IMG/VR virus record: IMGVR_UViG_3300029319_000094
Location: 24,735 to 48,095 of that record
Reading direction: 5' to 3' (one strand)
Length of the DNA: 23,361 bases
From: a virus
Made by a program: the position numbers and the translations under genes
Shown here: positions 8,089-16,243 of the stretch, piece by piece
How positions within the stretch are numbered: the stretch's first letter is position 1
Layout: every line of letters starts with the position of its first letter
The notes under the pieces: generated by a model
The model's input: the letters and a program-made list of their open reading frames with translations, nothing else
What the model was told of the DNA's origin: nothing
The model's database searches: none

Positions 8089-10383
8089 CTATGTGTTGTC
8101 TTTTGTTTCCAAATCATTTTGAAAACTTTTAAGTAATTCTTGTATTTCTTTTCTTTTATGATAAGCATCATTAGAGAGATTATTTCTTAATAACTTTTGT
8201 TGTGCTTGTGTTTCAAAAAACTCTTTTTGAGCTTTAGACTTAAAATTAGTCTTTTGTGCATTGATATCCATTTCAGCTTGTCTTACTTTATCTCTTATAC
8301 CAGATTGTACTACTTGTCTTTCTAATGTTTCTATAGTTCCTTCTTTATCTTTTATAGTATCTTGCAATTGTTGTATTTGAGATTGTAGTTGTTGAACTTC
8401 TCCTATTCTTTCTTGTATGCTTTCTTTATTTCTAATATCAGTCTCGGCAAGCACAGCCTGTCTATCTATAACACCAGCTCCTAATAATTGTTTTAACTCT
8501 TCTAAATAAGCCCATCTATTTATAGGCATAGTAGATCCAGCTACAATTCTTATATCAAATTTAGCTGCACTATAATCATGAAACTTTCCTATAGCTTCTC
8601 CAAGATCATTGTATATAGGTCTATTAATTTCAACTTGTTTTTCTTCTTGCAATGAAGAAGGTTGTATAATTCTAAATACTTTATGAGCTGTATATACAGA
8701 TTGTGAAAACTGCTTAACAACATGGCCCATATGTTTAAGTGATGGTTCTATAGAATGTTTTAACCAATACTTAACTCTTCTAGTACCATATTCATCCATA
8801 GCTAACATACCTCTGTAAGGCATATCTTTAGTTGCGCCTGCATCTCCTTGCATAGAGGAATAGATACCTGCCAGATATTCCATATCACTTTTACCACTAT
8901 TAACTATTCCAAAAAATGCATTTGATAATTGAGCTGGCTGTATTGGCTTAGGAGGTTCATAGCCATGATTAACAGGTAGCAATGCACCTGGGCTAGATGA
9001 ATATTGTTCCCATATATCAGCATCAATACTACCTTCATAATACATATATCTTAGTGATGAACCAAGACTTGCATTGTGTACCATTAATTGATGTGACTTA
9101 TTTAATTCTTGTTGTTTACCTACAAGTGGAGATACAGCTGATATAGGATAAGGTGTACCTATCCATTTGTAATGTATTGGTATTATTGGATAATCTTTTA
9201 TTCTTTCAGGTAATATTTTTTCATATAAAAATTGATCTCCAGCAATACCTGTAAGTTTAATTCTATTGTCATAAAATTCTACTGCATCTATTATATTTTT
9301 AGAAAATAATTCATCTTTAGATAAAATAGCATATTCCTTTTTACTAACTACTTTATTTTCAACTTTAGACATTTTTTCTTGTATTTTAGATGTAAACTCT
9401 ACAGCTGCAGATTGTAATTGATTTTGCATCATTGTTTGAGCTTTTTCTGTTTCAAGCTTATATCTTTCTTCCATCATTTGACCAGACTGAACTGCTGCTT
9501 GCATTTGTTTTTGTTGTTCTGCAAATTCTACTTGCATTTGTTTTTGCATTTCAGCAAGTTGAATTTCTACTCTTTTGCTTGCTTCTTTTAATTGCTCTTC
9601 TGTTAAAGGTGATCTATAAAATACATTTACATAAGGTATTTTTACTTTTTCATAAGTTTCAATATAATCTATAAGAGGATCATCTTTACCTTCATTATCT
9701 ATAGAATAATCTATATCAGATTGCAAAATATCTTTTTGATCTCTATCTGTAGCTTTAGCTGTAAGTGATCTTTCACTTTGATATTGAGTAGATATTTTAT
9801 TTATTTTTCTTGCTAAATCAGGGAAAAGTTGTTTTAAATGAGTCTTAGGTAGCATCTTTCTTATCATAATATAAGCTGCATCTTTAAACAACATATCTCT
9901 TGATTTAGGATCTATGTAAACATCAAAAGGATCAGGGTTGTGAAGCACTACCTCACCCATTCCCTGATCCATATTCTGATCTACTGTTACTAATATATAA
10001 CCTATAGATTTTGTAATAGCATCATTAACAGCATTGGAAAATAATGTCTGACCATTTGATGTATACCAAATATAATCAGCTATATCAGAAAATACTGTGG
10101 CTACATTAGAATCACTACCATCTACACCAATAGCTTGCCATCTAGGTTGATTTGCTGTGGCATAATAGTTTAACATTTCAACAACAGGAGTTATCCTATT
10201 TATTGTAAATGTAGGCATACCTGACTCTTCTAGCATTTGCTTTTCATTATCAGACAATTGATTATCATTAGAAAAATCATATCCTTTTTGATTTATAGAA
10301 AGCCATTGATCTCTATGTTCAGTATTTAATTTATTATATAGATTTCTAATTCTATCAACTTTTTTATTTTTGTAAGTTGCCAT
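8089..10383 (-). CDS. Portal protein
   Basis: 764 residues, ATG start behind an AAGGGAAA sequence. The N-terminal half has the pattern of large podovirus-type (P22-like) portals: 'DQWLSINQKGYDF' near residue 26, then 'GMPTFTINRITPVVEMLNYY' (55-74), 'ATANQPRW' and 'DPFDVYIDP' near 151-159. Two coiled-coil regions stand out: one at about 262-350, Gln/Met/Glu-rich, splitting the core, and one at about 650-700 in the C-terminal barrel region. The portal is the dodecameric ring at the capsid vertex through which the terminase pumps DNA. Genes for basic proteins lie upstream and scaffold follows, a normal order. The inserted coiled coil is longer than I expect for P22-type portals and may be a special internal or clip domain. 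Confidence 0.85.
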   Translation of the reverse strand: MATYKNKKVDRIRNLYNKLNTEHRDQWLSINQKGYDFSNDNQLSDNEKQMLEESGMPTFTINRITPVVEMLNYYATANQPRWQAIGVDGSDSNVATVFSDIADYIWYTSNGQTLFSNAVNDAITKSIGYILVTVDQNMDQGMGEVVLHNPDPFDVYIDPKSRDMLFKDAAYIMIRKMLPKTHLKQLFPDLARKINKISTQYQSERSLTAKATDRDQKDILQSDIDYSIDNEGKDDPLIDYIETYEKVKIPYVNVFYRSPLTEEQLKEASKRVEIQLAEMQKQMQVEFAEQQKQMQAAVQSGQMMEERYKLETEKAQTMMQNQLQSAAVEFTSKIQEKMSKVENKVVSKKEYAILSKDELFSKNIIDAVEFYDNRIKLTGIAGDQFLYEKILPERIKDYPIIPIHYKWIGTPYPISAVSPLVGKQQELNKSHQLMVHNASLGSSLRYMYYEGSIDADIWEQYSSSPGALLPVNHGYEPPKPIQPAQLSNAFFGIVNSGKSDMEYLAGIYSSMQGDAGATKDMPYRGMLAMDEYGTRRVKYWLKHSIEPSLKHMGHVVKQFSQSVYTAHKVFRIIQPSSLQEEKQVEINRPIYNDLGEAIGKFHDYSAAKFDIRIVAGSTMPINRWAYLEELKQLLGAGVIDRQAVLAETDIRNKESIQERIGEVQQLQSQIQQLQDTIKDKEGTIETLERQVVQSGIRDKVRQAEMDINAQKTNFKSKAQKEFFETQAQQKLLRNNLSNDAYHKRKEIQELLKSFQNDLETKDNT

Positions 10384-10497
10384 TATTTTCCCTTATTAAT
10401 GTATTAATATTGTCATAAGCCATAGGTTGTTTTTTATGAGTCTTTCCAACTGGATGTGGTTTAGAATCATATGGTCATATATGATAACCTTTTTTCA
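10384..10497 (-). other. Short gap between basic-protein gene and portal gene, no convincing CDS
   Basis: 114 bases. On the minus strand a short frame (ATG GCT TAT GAC ...) overlaps the portal start and encodes about 19 residues (MAYDNINTLIRENNGN and on). It has no clear ribosome binding site. An A+T-rich dyad ATCATAT/ATATGAT (near 10468-10486) is present. Nothing here is well enough supported to call a gene. Confidence 0.4.
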
Positions 10498-11619
10498 CTA
10501 CTGTCCTACTTTGTAATTACCTGAGCCAGAGTAAACTTGGACTACATCTCCTGCAGCTTTACCACCACCAGAATGACCTACATCACCACCATACATCATT
10601 TTTTTGGTTTTACCACCATCTTTCATATAACCCATTTTATTTCTAACTTTTTTAGGTAATTTAGATAGGCCTGGATTTTTAGCGGCATCTACTTTCATCA
10701 TTCCACCTTTTTTCATTTTCTTTTTCATTGAACCACCATACATCATCATCATCTTATCCATCATACCATCCATTTTTTTCTTCATGTTAGGACCTCCATG
10801 TCCCATCATTTTTTTCTTTTTACTATGCATCATAGCTGAACTCCTTTGTTTTTTTGTTTCTAAGTAACCACCATCTTCACAATTCCATTTGCGAAGTGAT
10901 TTATTAATTCTGCTATTTGGATCATTAGCTGTTTTAGCAGAAGTTAATTTTTTCTTCATACCAGACATTCTAGCACAAAAAGACTTTCTTCTATTTGCTG
11001 ATTTGCTGCCTGGTTTTAATTTGCTTGGTTTTGTTGTTACAGCTGTTTTTAATTTAGATCCAGGGTTAGCTGCTCTATAAGATGCTACTCCTTTTCTATT
11101 CAAACCACCTGAAGGATTTTTGCCTTCTTTCCTTTGCCATGCAGGTGTTTTGCCACCTCTGCTAAACTTACTAGCTGCTGTAACTTTTTTAGCAACATCT
11201 TTAGAATACTTAGCCTTTACTTTGCCTTTAGATGATGCTGCTCTCTTTTTTTTATTTTCACTAGCCTTTTGTGCTGGTGTTAAAGATTGTCTTACAGACT
11301 TAGGAAGATATCTGCCTCTTTGAGATTTAGGTTTTTTTCTATCACCTTTAGATATATAACCCCAATCTGCATCAGTCCAAGTCTTTAATGACTTTTGTGA
11401 TGGTGCCATTCCACCATTAGCCATCATTTCTATTAGACCACCTAATTCTTTATAACCACCACCTTTAGATTTATAAGACTTAGCTAACATTTGTGCTTTT
11501 CTTGCTGACCAAACACCAGGAGGTCCTCCTTTTCCTCCTGCTTTAATCCTATTAAATAAGTTTTTTCTCATTGTAGGCTTAGTGTAATTACCAGCTTTAT
11601 TTACTGTGCTTTTTGCCAT
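10498..11619 (-). CDS. Very basic Lys/Met/Gly-rich virion-associated protein
   Basis: 373 residues, ATG start with AAGGAGA upstream. Three segments are seen. Residues 1-60 ('LFNRIKAGGKGGPPGVWSAR', then 'KAQMLAKSYKSKGGGYKE'). Residues 78-130 ('KTWTDADWGYISKGD', then 'RGRYLPKSVRQSLTP'). Residues 170-246, with 'GGLNRKGVASYRAANPG', 'RRKSFCARMSGMK' and 'DPNSRINKSLRKWNC'. The last matches a motif set I recall from many marine phage genomes (DUF6321-like; DUF number from memory). Residues 262-345 are a low-complexity Lys/Met/Gly tail with repeated 'MMYGG'. The protein is extremely cationic, so binding to DNA or packaging within the head is a reasonable guess. It lies between terminase and portal genes. 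Function unknown. Confidence 0.7.
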   Translation of the reverse strand: MAKSTVNKAGNYTKPTMRKNLFNRIKAGGKGGPPGVWSARKAQMLAKSYKSKGGGYKELGGLIEMMANGGMAPSQKSLKTWTDADWGYISKGDRKKPKSQRGRYLPKSVRQSLTPAQKASENKKKRAASSKGKVKAKYSKDVAKKVTAASKFSRGGKTPAWQRKEGKNPSGGLNRKGVASYRAANPGSKLKTAVTTKPSKLKPGSKSANRRKSFCARMSGMKKKLTSAKTANDPNSRINKSLRKWNCEDGGYLETKKQRSSAMMHSKKKKMMGHGGPNMKKKMDGMMDKMMMMYGGSMKKKMKKGGMMKVDAAKNPGLSKLPKKVRNKMGYMKDGGKTKKMMYGGDVGHSGGGKAAGDVVQVYSGSGNYKVGQ

Positions 11620-11887
11620 ACATTCTCCTTATTGAGTTTTTAGCAGATTTAAAATAATTAGATATTTTATTTTTACCCATTACTTTAGCTCTTTGTTCTG
11701 CTACTGTTAAAATCTGTATTTTTCTTGCAAAAGACTTTTTTATATTCTTTACTCTTTTAGCAGTTTCAATTGCATCTTGCATAGTTGCAAATTTAATTGG
11801 TACTGTATCTTTAGGATTTTCATCTGTATATAGTCTTCTGCCACTACCTTTAGGCTTTTTTCCTGTTCCAACTTTAGGATCAGCCAT
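11597..11887 (-). CDS. Small basic protein of a common phage family, unknown function
   Basis: 96 residues from the ATG at 11887, which overlaps the terminase stop by one base (TAATG); an upstream in-frame ATG at 11902 would add five residues but has no better ribosome site. The sequence begins MADPKVGTGKKPKGSGRRLY and continues 'TDENPKDTVPIKFAT', 'ARKIQILTVAEQRAKVMG', then a basic tail. This 'VGTGKKPKGSGRRLYTDENP' block is very well preserved in small proteins placed between terminase and portal genes in marine phages, so the family is real though uncharacterised. High Lys/Arg content suggests nucleic-acid contact. It overlaps the start of the next gene by 23 bases, another sign of coupled translation. 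Confidence 0.7.
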   Translation of the reverse strand: MADPKVGTGKKPKGSGRRLYTDENPKDTVPIKFATMQDAIETAKRVKNIKKSFARKIQILTVAEQRAKVMGKNKISNYFKSAKNSIRRMYGKKHSK

Positions 11888-13476
11888 TATGCTACTACCC
11901 ATGATTTAGCTCTAGATTTCTTTTTCTTATATGTACCTTTGGTTTCTGTTATACCTTTTAATGGATATGAATATTTACAAGCATATGCTAATGCATCTAT
12001 AGTATCATCATGTGCCATTCTAGGACCAAAAGTAATAATCTCTTGATGTAGATCTATATGCTCAGGCTTAATATGTATTTGTCCTACACTAAATCTAGCT
12101 GCTAATACCTCTTGTATTCTATCTCTTTTAGACATTCTAGTTCCAGGTTTCTCTGCTTTATATTTTAATGAAAAATCATTTCTTCTTTTCATTTCAGATA
12201 CTACAGATTGTATCACAGGCTTTGACATAGATGTATCTTCTATTACTATTAAATTAGAATGATATATATGTTGCATATCAAACATATAATCTACTATACC
12301 TTTCTTATCTTCACCAGGTATTCCTAAAACTGCAAGTGATCTTTTTCTAATATAGTCTAATACATAAATATTATTATGTTCATCTACTCCAACATATATT
12401 ATAACAGAAAAGTCTGCATCCCTTCTTGTAGAATCAGTAGCAGGATCAACCCCTGCAAATACATTAACTGGCCTAACATCTCCATTTTCAAATTTAATAA
12501 AACCTATACCAGCTTCTTTTTCATACATATAAGTTCCATTATACTCTTTAATATGGTTTCTGTTCCATATAGAATCTTCTTCTGACTGCACTTGCATCAT
12601 ATATTCTTGATAGTATTTATGTGGTTGCCCTGAATCAAGATAGAATTTCTTTTTTCTTTCTAACTCTTTTTTAGGGAACCAACTCTGCCATAAAGTAGTA
12701 CCATCAGATTGCTCTGCCTTAAATAATTTTACATCCCAAGAAAAACTTTTATTTTGTTTAGTAGCCTTTTCATAATTAATAAGAAGATTATTAATAAAGC
12801 TATCAAAGTGTACAGGAGTACCATTAATCCTAAGACGACCAGTATGGGGCTCAAGAGCAGGGAATACCACAGCAGTAATAAGGTTGGAATTTTTGTTTCT
12901 AGCTTCTGGAGTAATAGTGTTATTTTCATCTTCAAAGTCATCCAATACAATGAGATCATATCTTTTATGTAGCTTTGCCCCTCCTCTTATACCTGATATA
13001 TTAGATTTAGATATTAGTTTACAACCATTAGACATCTCAATATCTACCTCAGTCCATTTCTTTCCTTTAAGATCACCAAAGTAATAATTAATCTTATCAT
13101 TCATTTCTATATGAGATTTAATATAATCCATATTACCAGTAGCAAGTTTAGCTGTAGCTGATACCCAACCATAAAATAATGGATCTGGTTTCTTATCTAC
13201 AAAACCCCATTCAAAATCTTTCTGATTAAAACAAAAAGACCTCATAAGGTCTGCTTTGGTTAATACTGTTTTACCATGTCCTCTAGGCATTATAATAGCT
13301 AACTGCTTTTTACTTTCATCATTAATACAATCAGCTATCTCATAATGAAACCAAGGTGTTTCTGATCTTAAAAAGTCATCAGGTAGAAATAATTTACCAA
13401 AAGCAATAAGGTCTTTGTATGCCATATGCAAAGCTTCTTCTTCTTTTGATACATTATGAAGATTTATATTAGCCAA
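11887..13476 (-). CDS. terL: Terminase large subunit (packaging ATPase/nuclease)
   Basis: 529 residues. The ATPase domain has a Walker A variant PRGHGKT (residues 64-70), Walker B LIVLDD (175-180) with the catalytic acidic residue just after (FEDE), and a motif III-like 'INGTP' (217-221). The RNase H-fold nuclease domain has 'GVDPA' (Asp344), 'VIED' (Glu413) and 'AHDDTIDALAYACKYSYP' (Asp490/491, Asp494). This is the full set expected of a working terminase motor. It cuts concatemers and pumps DNA through the portal. The frame's first start is TTG at 13476, overlapping the preceding gene by eight bases and lying ten bases after an AGGA. ATG at residue 18 (MAYKDLIAFGK) is an alternative start with an A/G-rich upstream sequence. 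Motifs are unaffected by the choice. Confidence 0.95.
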   Translation of the reverse strand: MANINLHNVSKEEEALHMAYKDLIAFGKLFLPDDFLRSETPWFHYEIADCINDESKKQLAIIMPRGHGKTVLTKADLMRSFCFNQKDFEWGFVDKKPDPLFYGWVSATAKLATGNMDYIKSHIEMNDKINYYFGDLKGKKWTEVDIEMSNGCKLISKSNISGIRGGAKLHKRYDLIVLDDFEDENNTITPEARNKNSNLITAVVFPALEPHTGRLRINGTPVHFDSFINNLLINYEKATKQNKSFSWDVKLFKAEQSDGTTLWQSWFPKKELERKKKFYLDSGQPHKYYQEYMMQVQSEEDSIWNRNHIKEYNGTYMYEKEAGIGFIKFENGDVRPVNVFAGVDPATDSTRRDADFSVIIYVGVDEHNNIYVLDYIRKRSLAVLGIPGEDKKGIVDYMFDMQHIYHSNLIVIEDTSMSKPVIQSVVSEMKRRNDFSLKYKAEKPGTRMSKRDRIQEVLAARFSVGQIHIKPEHIDLHQEIITFGPRMAHDDTIDALAYACKYSYPLKGITETKGTYKKKKSRAKSWVVA

Positions 13477-13672
13477 CTAAACCAATCCTAGCTTTAGCTA
13501 TCTCAAGTTGAGACTCTAGTGACTCTTGATATGATTTTAATTTTCTTAATTCTAATTCAATACTTTCAGTTCTATCAAGCAATGTATCCATGCTAGCTAG
13601 TAATTGATCTAAGTAAGATTCTATATCTTTTACTCTAGAATCTATTGTAGGTTTTTTCTTTTTATCAGTCAT
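13469..13672 (-). CDS. Small coiled-coil protein
   Basis: 67 residues, ATG start with AAGGA upstream. After a charged N-terminus (MTDKKKKPTIDS) nearly the whole protein is one heptad-patterned helix, about residues 14-62, with Leu/Ile at regular spacing ('VKDIESYLDQLLASMDTLLD', then 'ESIELELRKLKSYQESLESQ'). It lies between the basic repeat protein and the large terminase, overlapping the latter's start by eight bases. Oligomerising coiled coils next to terminase genes can be packaging accessory proteins, but no such role can be shown from sequence. Confidence 0.6.
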   Translation of the reverse strand: MTDKKKKPTIDSRVKDIESYLDQLLASMDTLLDRTESIELELRKLKSYQESLESQLEIAKARIGLVG

Positions 13673-13683
13673 TTTATCCTTTT

Positions 13684-14775
13684 TTATATATTAAATTGAA
13701 GAAATTTAGATTTTTTACCAGTTTTAGCTTTTTTTCTTGCTTTTTTAATATCAGACATTGCTTTAATTCTTCCAAACATTGATAAGTTTCCAGTCCCTAT
13801 TCCTGCTTTATTTAAGCTATCTTCTGCAAAATCTAAATAACCATGTTGACCTAATATAGATCTTTTCATTTCAGATGTAAATGGATTAGTTCTGCCCCCC
13901 TCTTCCATCTTTTTTTTCTTATCTTTATTTTTTTTATCAAATACAGCTTTTGCATATATACCCCAGTCAATTGGATTTTTAATATTTTTAGGATCTAATA
14001 TTGCTTTATTAATATCAGCTAATGCTCTAAGCCTACCAAACATTGACAATGGACTAGTTCCTAATTGTTTTTCTAATAATTTAATTTCTTCAGATTTTAA
14101 TTTACTTTGTCTTTTACCTGAATAAGGGTTAGTTCTACCACCTTCTTCCATTTTGCTTTTATAATTATTATAAATGTTTTGAACCTTTTTAGATTGGCCT
14201 GCATGCATTTTGGATGCTTTTTTAAGCTGAGCTGCTATCTTTTTTAATGATTGGATAGAACCACCTTTAGCCATTTTTTTAGCTATTAAAAAGAAATCAT
14301 GTCCTTTAGTCCCACCTTTTATTTTAGGATTATGAACTGCTCCTTCCATAGGACCTTTCTTTGGATGCATATGATATTTGGTACCAGCAGGCACAGGCTT
14401 TTTAGTTCTTTTATTAATAAACTTTCCTTTTTTAGCAGATAGATTAGTAGTTCTACCTCCATCTTTTAACTTACCTGTTTTGTTTAATTTATCTAATAAT
14501 CCAGGATTAGTTTTATCTAATTTATCTACTGATGATTTTTTTATAACATATTCTCCACCTTCCATCTCAATGGGTTGGTCACCTACTTGTGTAAGTATAC
14601 CACCTTCTTTATGGCTAGGACCTTTTAACTTTCCACCCTTCATATACTTTTTAATCATCCCACCAATACCTTTTTTATCTATCTTAACTTTTTTCTTTGT
14701 TTTCATAGCATAATCCAAAGCATCTTTCATGCCTTCTTTGGTATATGGAAAATGTTTATTACCTACTATTGGCAT
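13684..14775 (-). CDS. Basic Gly/Lys-rich protein with internal duplication and a 'GPSH..GGI..GGEYVI' motif
   Basis: 363 residues, ATG start directly after the stop of the small terminase gene, with AAGGAGA upstream. Residues 52-85 contain 'GPSHKEGGI' followed by 'EMEGGEYVIKKSS', a motif common in phage proteins of unknown role, often near packaging or tail genes. The C-terminal third is an imperfect tandem duplication: residues 209-258 and 290-346 both begin 'KMEEGGRTNP' and end 'LSMFGR' plus a matching helix ('LRALADINKA' against 'IKAMSDIKKA'). The whole protein is Lys-rich with Gly-Gly spacers. It probably binds nucleic acid or is an internal virion component; this is inference from charge and location. 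No enzyme motif is seen. Confidence 0.7.
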   Translation of the reverse strand: MPIVGNKHFPYTKEGMKDALDYAMKTKKKVKIDKKGIGGMIKKYMKGGKLKGPSHKEGGILTQVGDQPIEMEGGEYVIKKSSVDKLDKTNPGLLDKLNKTGKLKDGGRTTNLSAKKGKFINKRTKKPVPAGTKYHMHPKKGPMEGAVHNPKIKGGTKGHDFFLIAKKMAKGGSIQSLKKIAAQLKKASKMHAGQSKKVQNIYNNYKSKMEEGGRTNPYSGKRQSKLKSEEIKLLEKQLGTSPLSMFGRLRALADINKAILDPKNIKNPIDWGIYAKAVFDKKNKDKKKKMEEGGRTNPFTSEMKRSILGQHGYLDFAEDSLNKAGIGTGNLSMFGRIKAMSDIKKARKKAKTGKKSKFLQFNI

Positions 14776-15504
14776 TTATTTCTCCTTTAATTCTTTTGGT
14801 TTAACTGCAGCTTCTAGTTGTGCAGGTTGAAATCCTTGAAACAATGCACCAGTAACCTCTTGTACTTTAGTTGTTTCTTTTATTTCTAAAATCTCTTCTA
14901 ACTCTATTAAAGCTTTTAACCTATCAGAGTCTTTTTCAGCAGTAGTAGCTATATCTCTAATACCTGATAGTACTAGTTCCATATCTATGCCTAAAGCTTT
15001 TAATACTGGTTTTAAATCTTCTCTCATTAGTTTTTTAATCCTATCTGTTTTTACTAATATACCAGCTGATATATAAGCATGTTTTCTATTTTTAGTCTTA
15101 TATACTTTTAAATATGCATCTTCAGGACTTAACCCTTTTGATACATACTGAGCAAATAGAACCTCATTAGTAGTAGGTTCAGTTCTATCTTTCAAGGAAC
15201 CTTGCTGATACTTTTTACCAGAAAATGAATAAATATTATCAAAAGGATTTGTATGAAATTTAGTTGATTTTGCAGTAGAGAAAGTACCAGTACAGGTTCC
15301 TAAGTATCTAACCTCTTTAACCTTGCCTCTTCTCTTTCTCATTATTCCAGATCTAATAATCTGTATAATAGAGTCATCATCTGCCTTAACCCAATCTCCA
15401 ACTTTAGCATCTCTCCAGTTCTGCAGATAGTTAAAACCTTGAGGTAACTCTGTTACATCATCATATACAATATGTTTAATTTTAGCTACAGTATATTCTC
15501 TCAT
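14776..15504 (-). CDS. terS: Terminase small subunit-like DNA-recognition protein (probable)
   Basis: 242 residues from ATG at 15504. The frame also allows a TTG at 15522, but that codon lies inside a stem-loop (15512-15528), so ATG is preferred even though its ribosome site is weak. Residues around 105-165 ('NEVLFAQYVSKGLSPEDAYL', then 'ISAGILVKTDRIKKLMRED') match the usual small-terminase helix-turn-helix layout, in which a 'F...Y' helix is followed by 'A...A' helices and 'L....i...l'. They are followed by 'IRDIATTAEKDSDRLKALIE', a helical oligomerisation region. The N-terminal 100 residues, with a 'KVGDWVKADDDSIIQI' strand segment, look like an added beta domain. It is the first gene of the virion operon, with the large subunit three genes downstream, which supports the call. 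Confidence 0.65.
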   Translation of the reverse strand: MREYTVAKIKHIVYDDVTELPQGFNYLQNWRDAKVGDWVKADDDSIIQIIRSGIMRKRRGKVKEVRYLGTCTGTFSTAKSTKFHTNPFDNIYSFSGKKYQQGSLKDRTEPTTNEVLFAQYVSKGLSPEDAYLKVYKTKNRKHAYISAGILVKTDRIKKLMREDLKPVLKALGIDMELVLSGIRDIATTAEKDSDRLKALIELEEILEIKETTKVQEVTGALFQGFQPAQLEAAVKPKELKEK

Positions 15505-15511
15505 AAGTACT

Positions 15512-15528
15512 GGCACCCTCAAGGTGCC
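15512..15528 (-). promoter_or_regulatory. Stem-loop immediately upstream of the small terminase start
   Basis: GGCACC and GGTGCC (15512-15517 and 15523-15528) form a perfect six-base-pair stem with a five-base loop, ending seven bases before the ATG at 15504. It would be in the 5' leader of the virion transcript and may influence ribosome access or protect the mRNA end. Confidence 0.45.
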
Positions 15529-15540
15529 TATGTTTTAATT

Positions 15541-15553
15541 AGTTGTAACAACT
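15541..15553. promoter_or_regulatory. Operator-like dyad AGTTGT-A-ACAACT
   Basis: Six-base perfect inverted repeat around a single base, 37 bases upstream of the ATG of the virion operon. Short symmetric dyads at this distance are typical binding sites for dimeric repressors or activators. No candidate regulator is identified in the window. Confidence 0.35.
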
Positions 15554-15822
15554 GATGTAACAAAGTAATTTTTTCAAATTAGTTTAATCACACACAATAT
15601 TACATAGTGTTATGCATATAAATCAAGGCTTATGTTTCTATCAGAAAATAGCTTTTAGTTACAATCCAAAACAGTTTGGGAGGCTAATCCTAAAAATTGG
15701 GGCATTTTAGTGCTTGCCTTATTTACTGTACCGCACCCCTAACATTGCATTTTCCATTTCTGCTTTTTAGTTACAATTGGTTTTTGTGTTAAGTTTTATT
15801 TTATAGTTGGTGTTGCTACATC

Positions 15823-15837
15823 CTTTGTGTATTGGGT
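15823..15837 (+). promoter_or_regulatory. Promoter-like element, copy 1 (CTTTGTGTATTGGGT)
   Basis: First of four plus-strand copies of a conserved element ending in GGG. This copy is one T shorter than the others. It precedes the first plus-strand gene and is followed by TGGTT-AAC-AACCA (a small hairpin) and CCCAGCT-CA-AGCTGGG (15888-15903). A long reading frame opens at a TTG inside this element, which is why a later start is preferred for the gene. Confidence 0.55.
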
Positions 15838-15887
15838 CTGTGGTTAACAACCATCGCTACAGATTCCTATGCTCTAGATGGTTTTAT

Positions 15888-15903
15888 CCCAGCTCAAGCT
15901 GGG
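15888..15903 (+). promoter_or_regulatory. Stem-loop at the ribosome binding site of the first early gene
   Basis: CCCAGCT-CA-AGCTGGG is a perfect seven-base inverted repeat whose right arm runs into GGGGGAAAGG, the probable ribosome site of ATG 15913. Folding would partly hide that site, so it may limit translation. If translation starts further upstream, the repeat would be within coding sequence. Confidence 0.4.
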
Positions 15904-15912
15904 GGAAAGGAT

Positions 15913-16230
15913 ATGATTTCAATGGAAGATTATATCAAAGTATTTAAGAAACATTCTGACAAAGCTGGTTACTATTACACTAACATTGTCAGAACTAATG
16001 TAACTGTATTTGGGCAACCTGCTACTTACCAAGCTGGTAACAGCAATGGACAGAAAGTCCATTACTGGTTTGTCAATGCTGATGTGCCAAGTGCAAGCTT
16101 GCCTGATGTAGCTATGGCTCAAATTGATGGAGATGTAATCTCTGTAGAAGATTACAATCTACTAACAAGTGAGCAAGGTCTTGATGTTTCCTCTGATTCT
16201 ACTACAGAGCAACAGCCTGCTTCCTTCTAA
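15913..16230 (+). CDS. First early-arm protein, unknown function
   Basis: 105 residues from ATG 15913, with GGAAAGG about three bases upstream. The frame is open further 5' (to about 15793), but upstream starts are only TTG or GTG inside the promoter-like element, without ribosome sites. The protein begins MISMEDYIKVFKKHSDKAGY, has strands 'YYYTNIVRTNVTVFG' and 'QKVHYWFVNADVPSASLP', and ends in an acidic Ser/Thr/Gln tail. This suggests a small alpha/beta domain followed by a disordered tail. No family recognised. Codon use is a little less A+T-rich than its neighbours. Two hairpins follow it, so it may be transcribed alone. Confidence 0.6.
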   Translation: MISMEDYIKVFKKHSDKAGYYYTNIVRTNVTVFGQPATYQAGNSNGQKVHYWFVNADVPSASLPDVAMAQIDGDVISVEDYNLLTSEQGLDVSSDSTTEQQPASF

Positions 16231-16243
16231 CATCTTTCCTCTT

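Larger units (their letters stand above)
15505..15822. promoter_or_regulatory. Divergent intergenic control region between virion and early arms
   Basis: About 320 bases without a gene, between a minus-strand operon and the plus-strand genes, so it must hold promoters for at least the minus strand. Seen here are the dyad AGTTGT-A-ACAACT (15541-15553), two copies of TTTTAGTTACAAT (15653-15665 and 15765-15777), and, five bases after the second copy, a TTTGTGT (15783-15789) that looks like a degenerate version of the repeated plus-strand element. No clean sigma-70 pair of hexamers is convincing on either strand. Confidence 0.5.

Noticed and set aside
12729-13084. Frames on both strands within the terminase gene
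   Set aside because: They lie across the ATPase domain with its Walker motifs intact, so they are shadows; their products are hydrophobic low-complexity sequences.
15832-15912. N-terminal extension of the first early gene to a TTG
   Set aside because: The TTG lies inside promoter-like element 1 and has no ribosome site. The extension is not impossible, as the segment is protein-like, but ATG 15913 is better supported.
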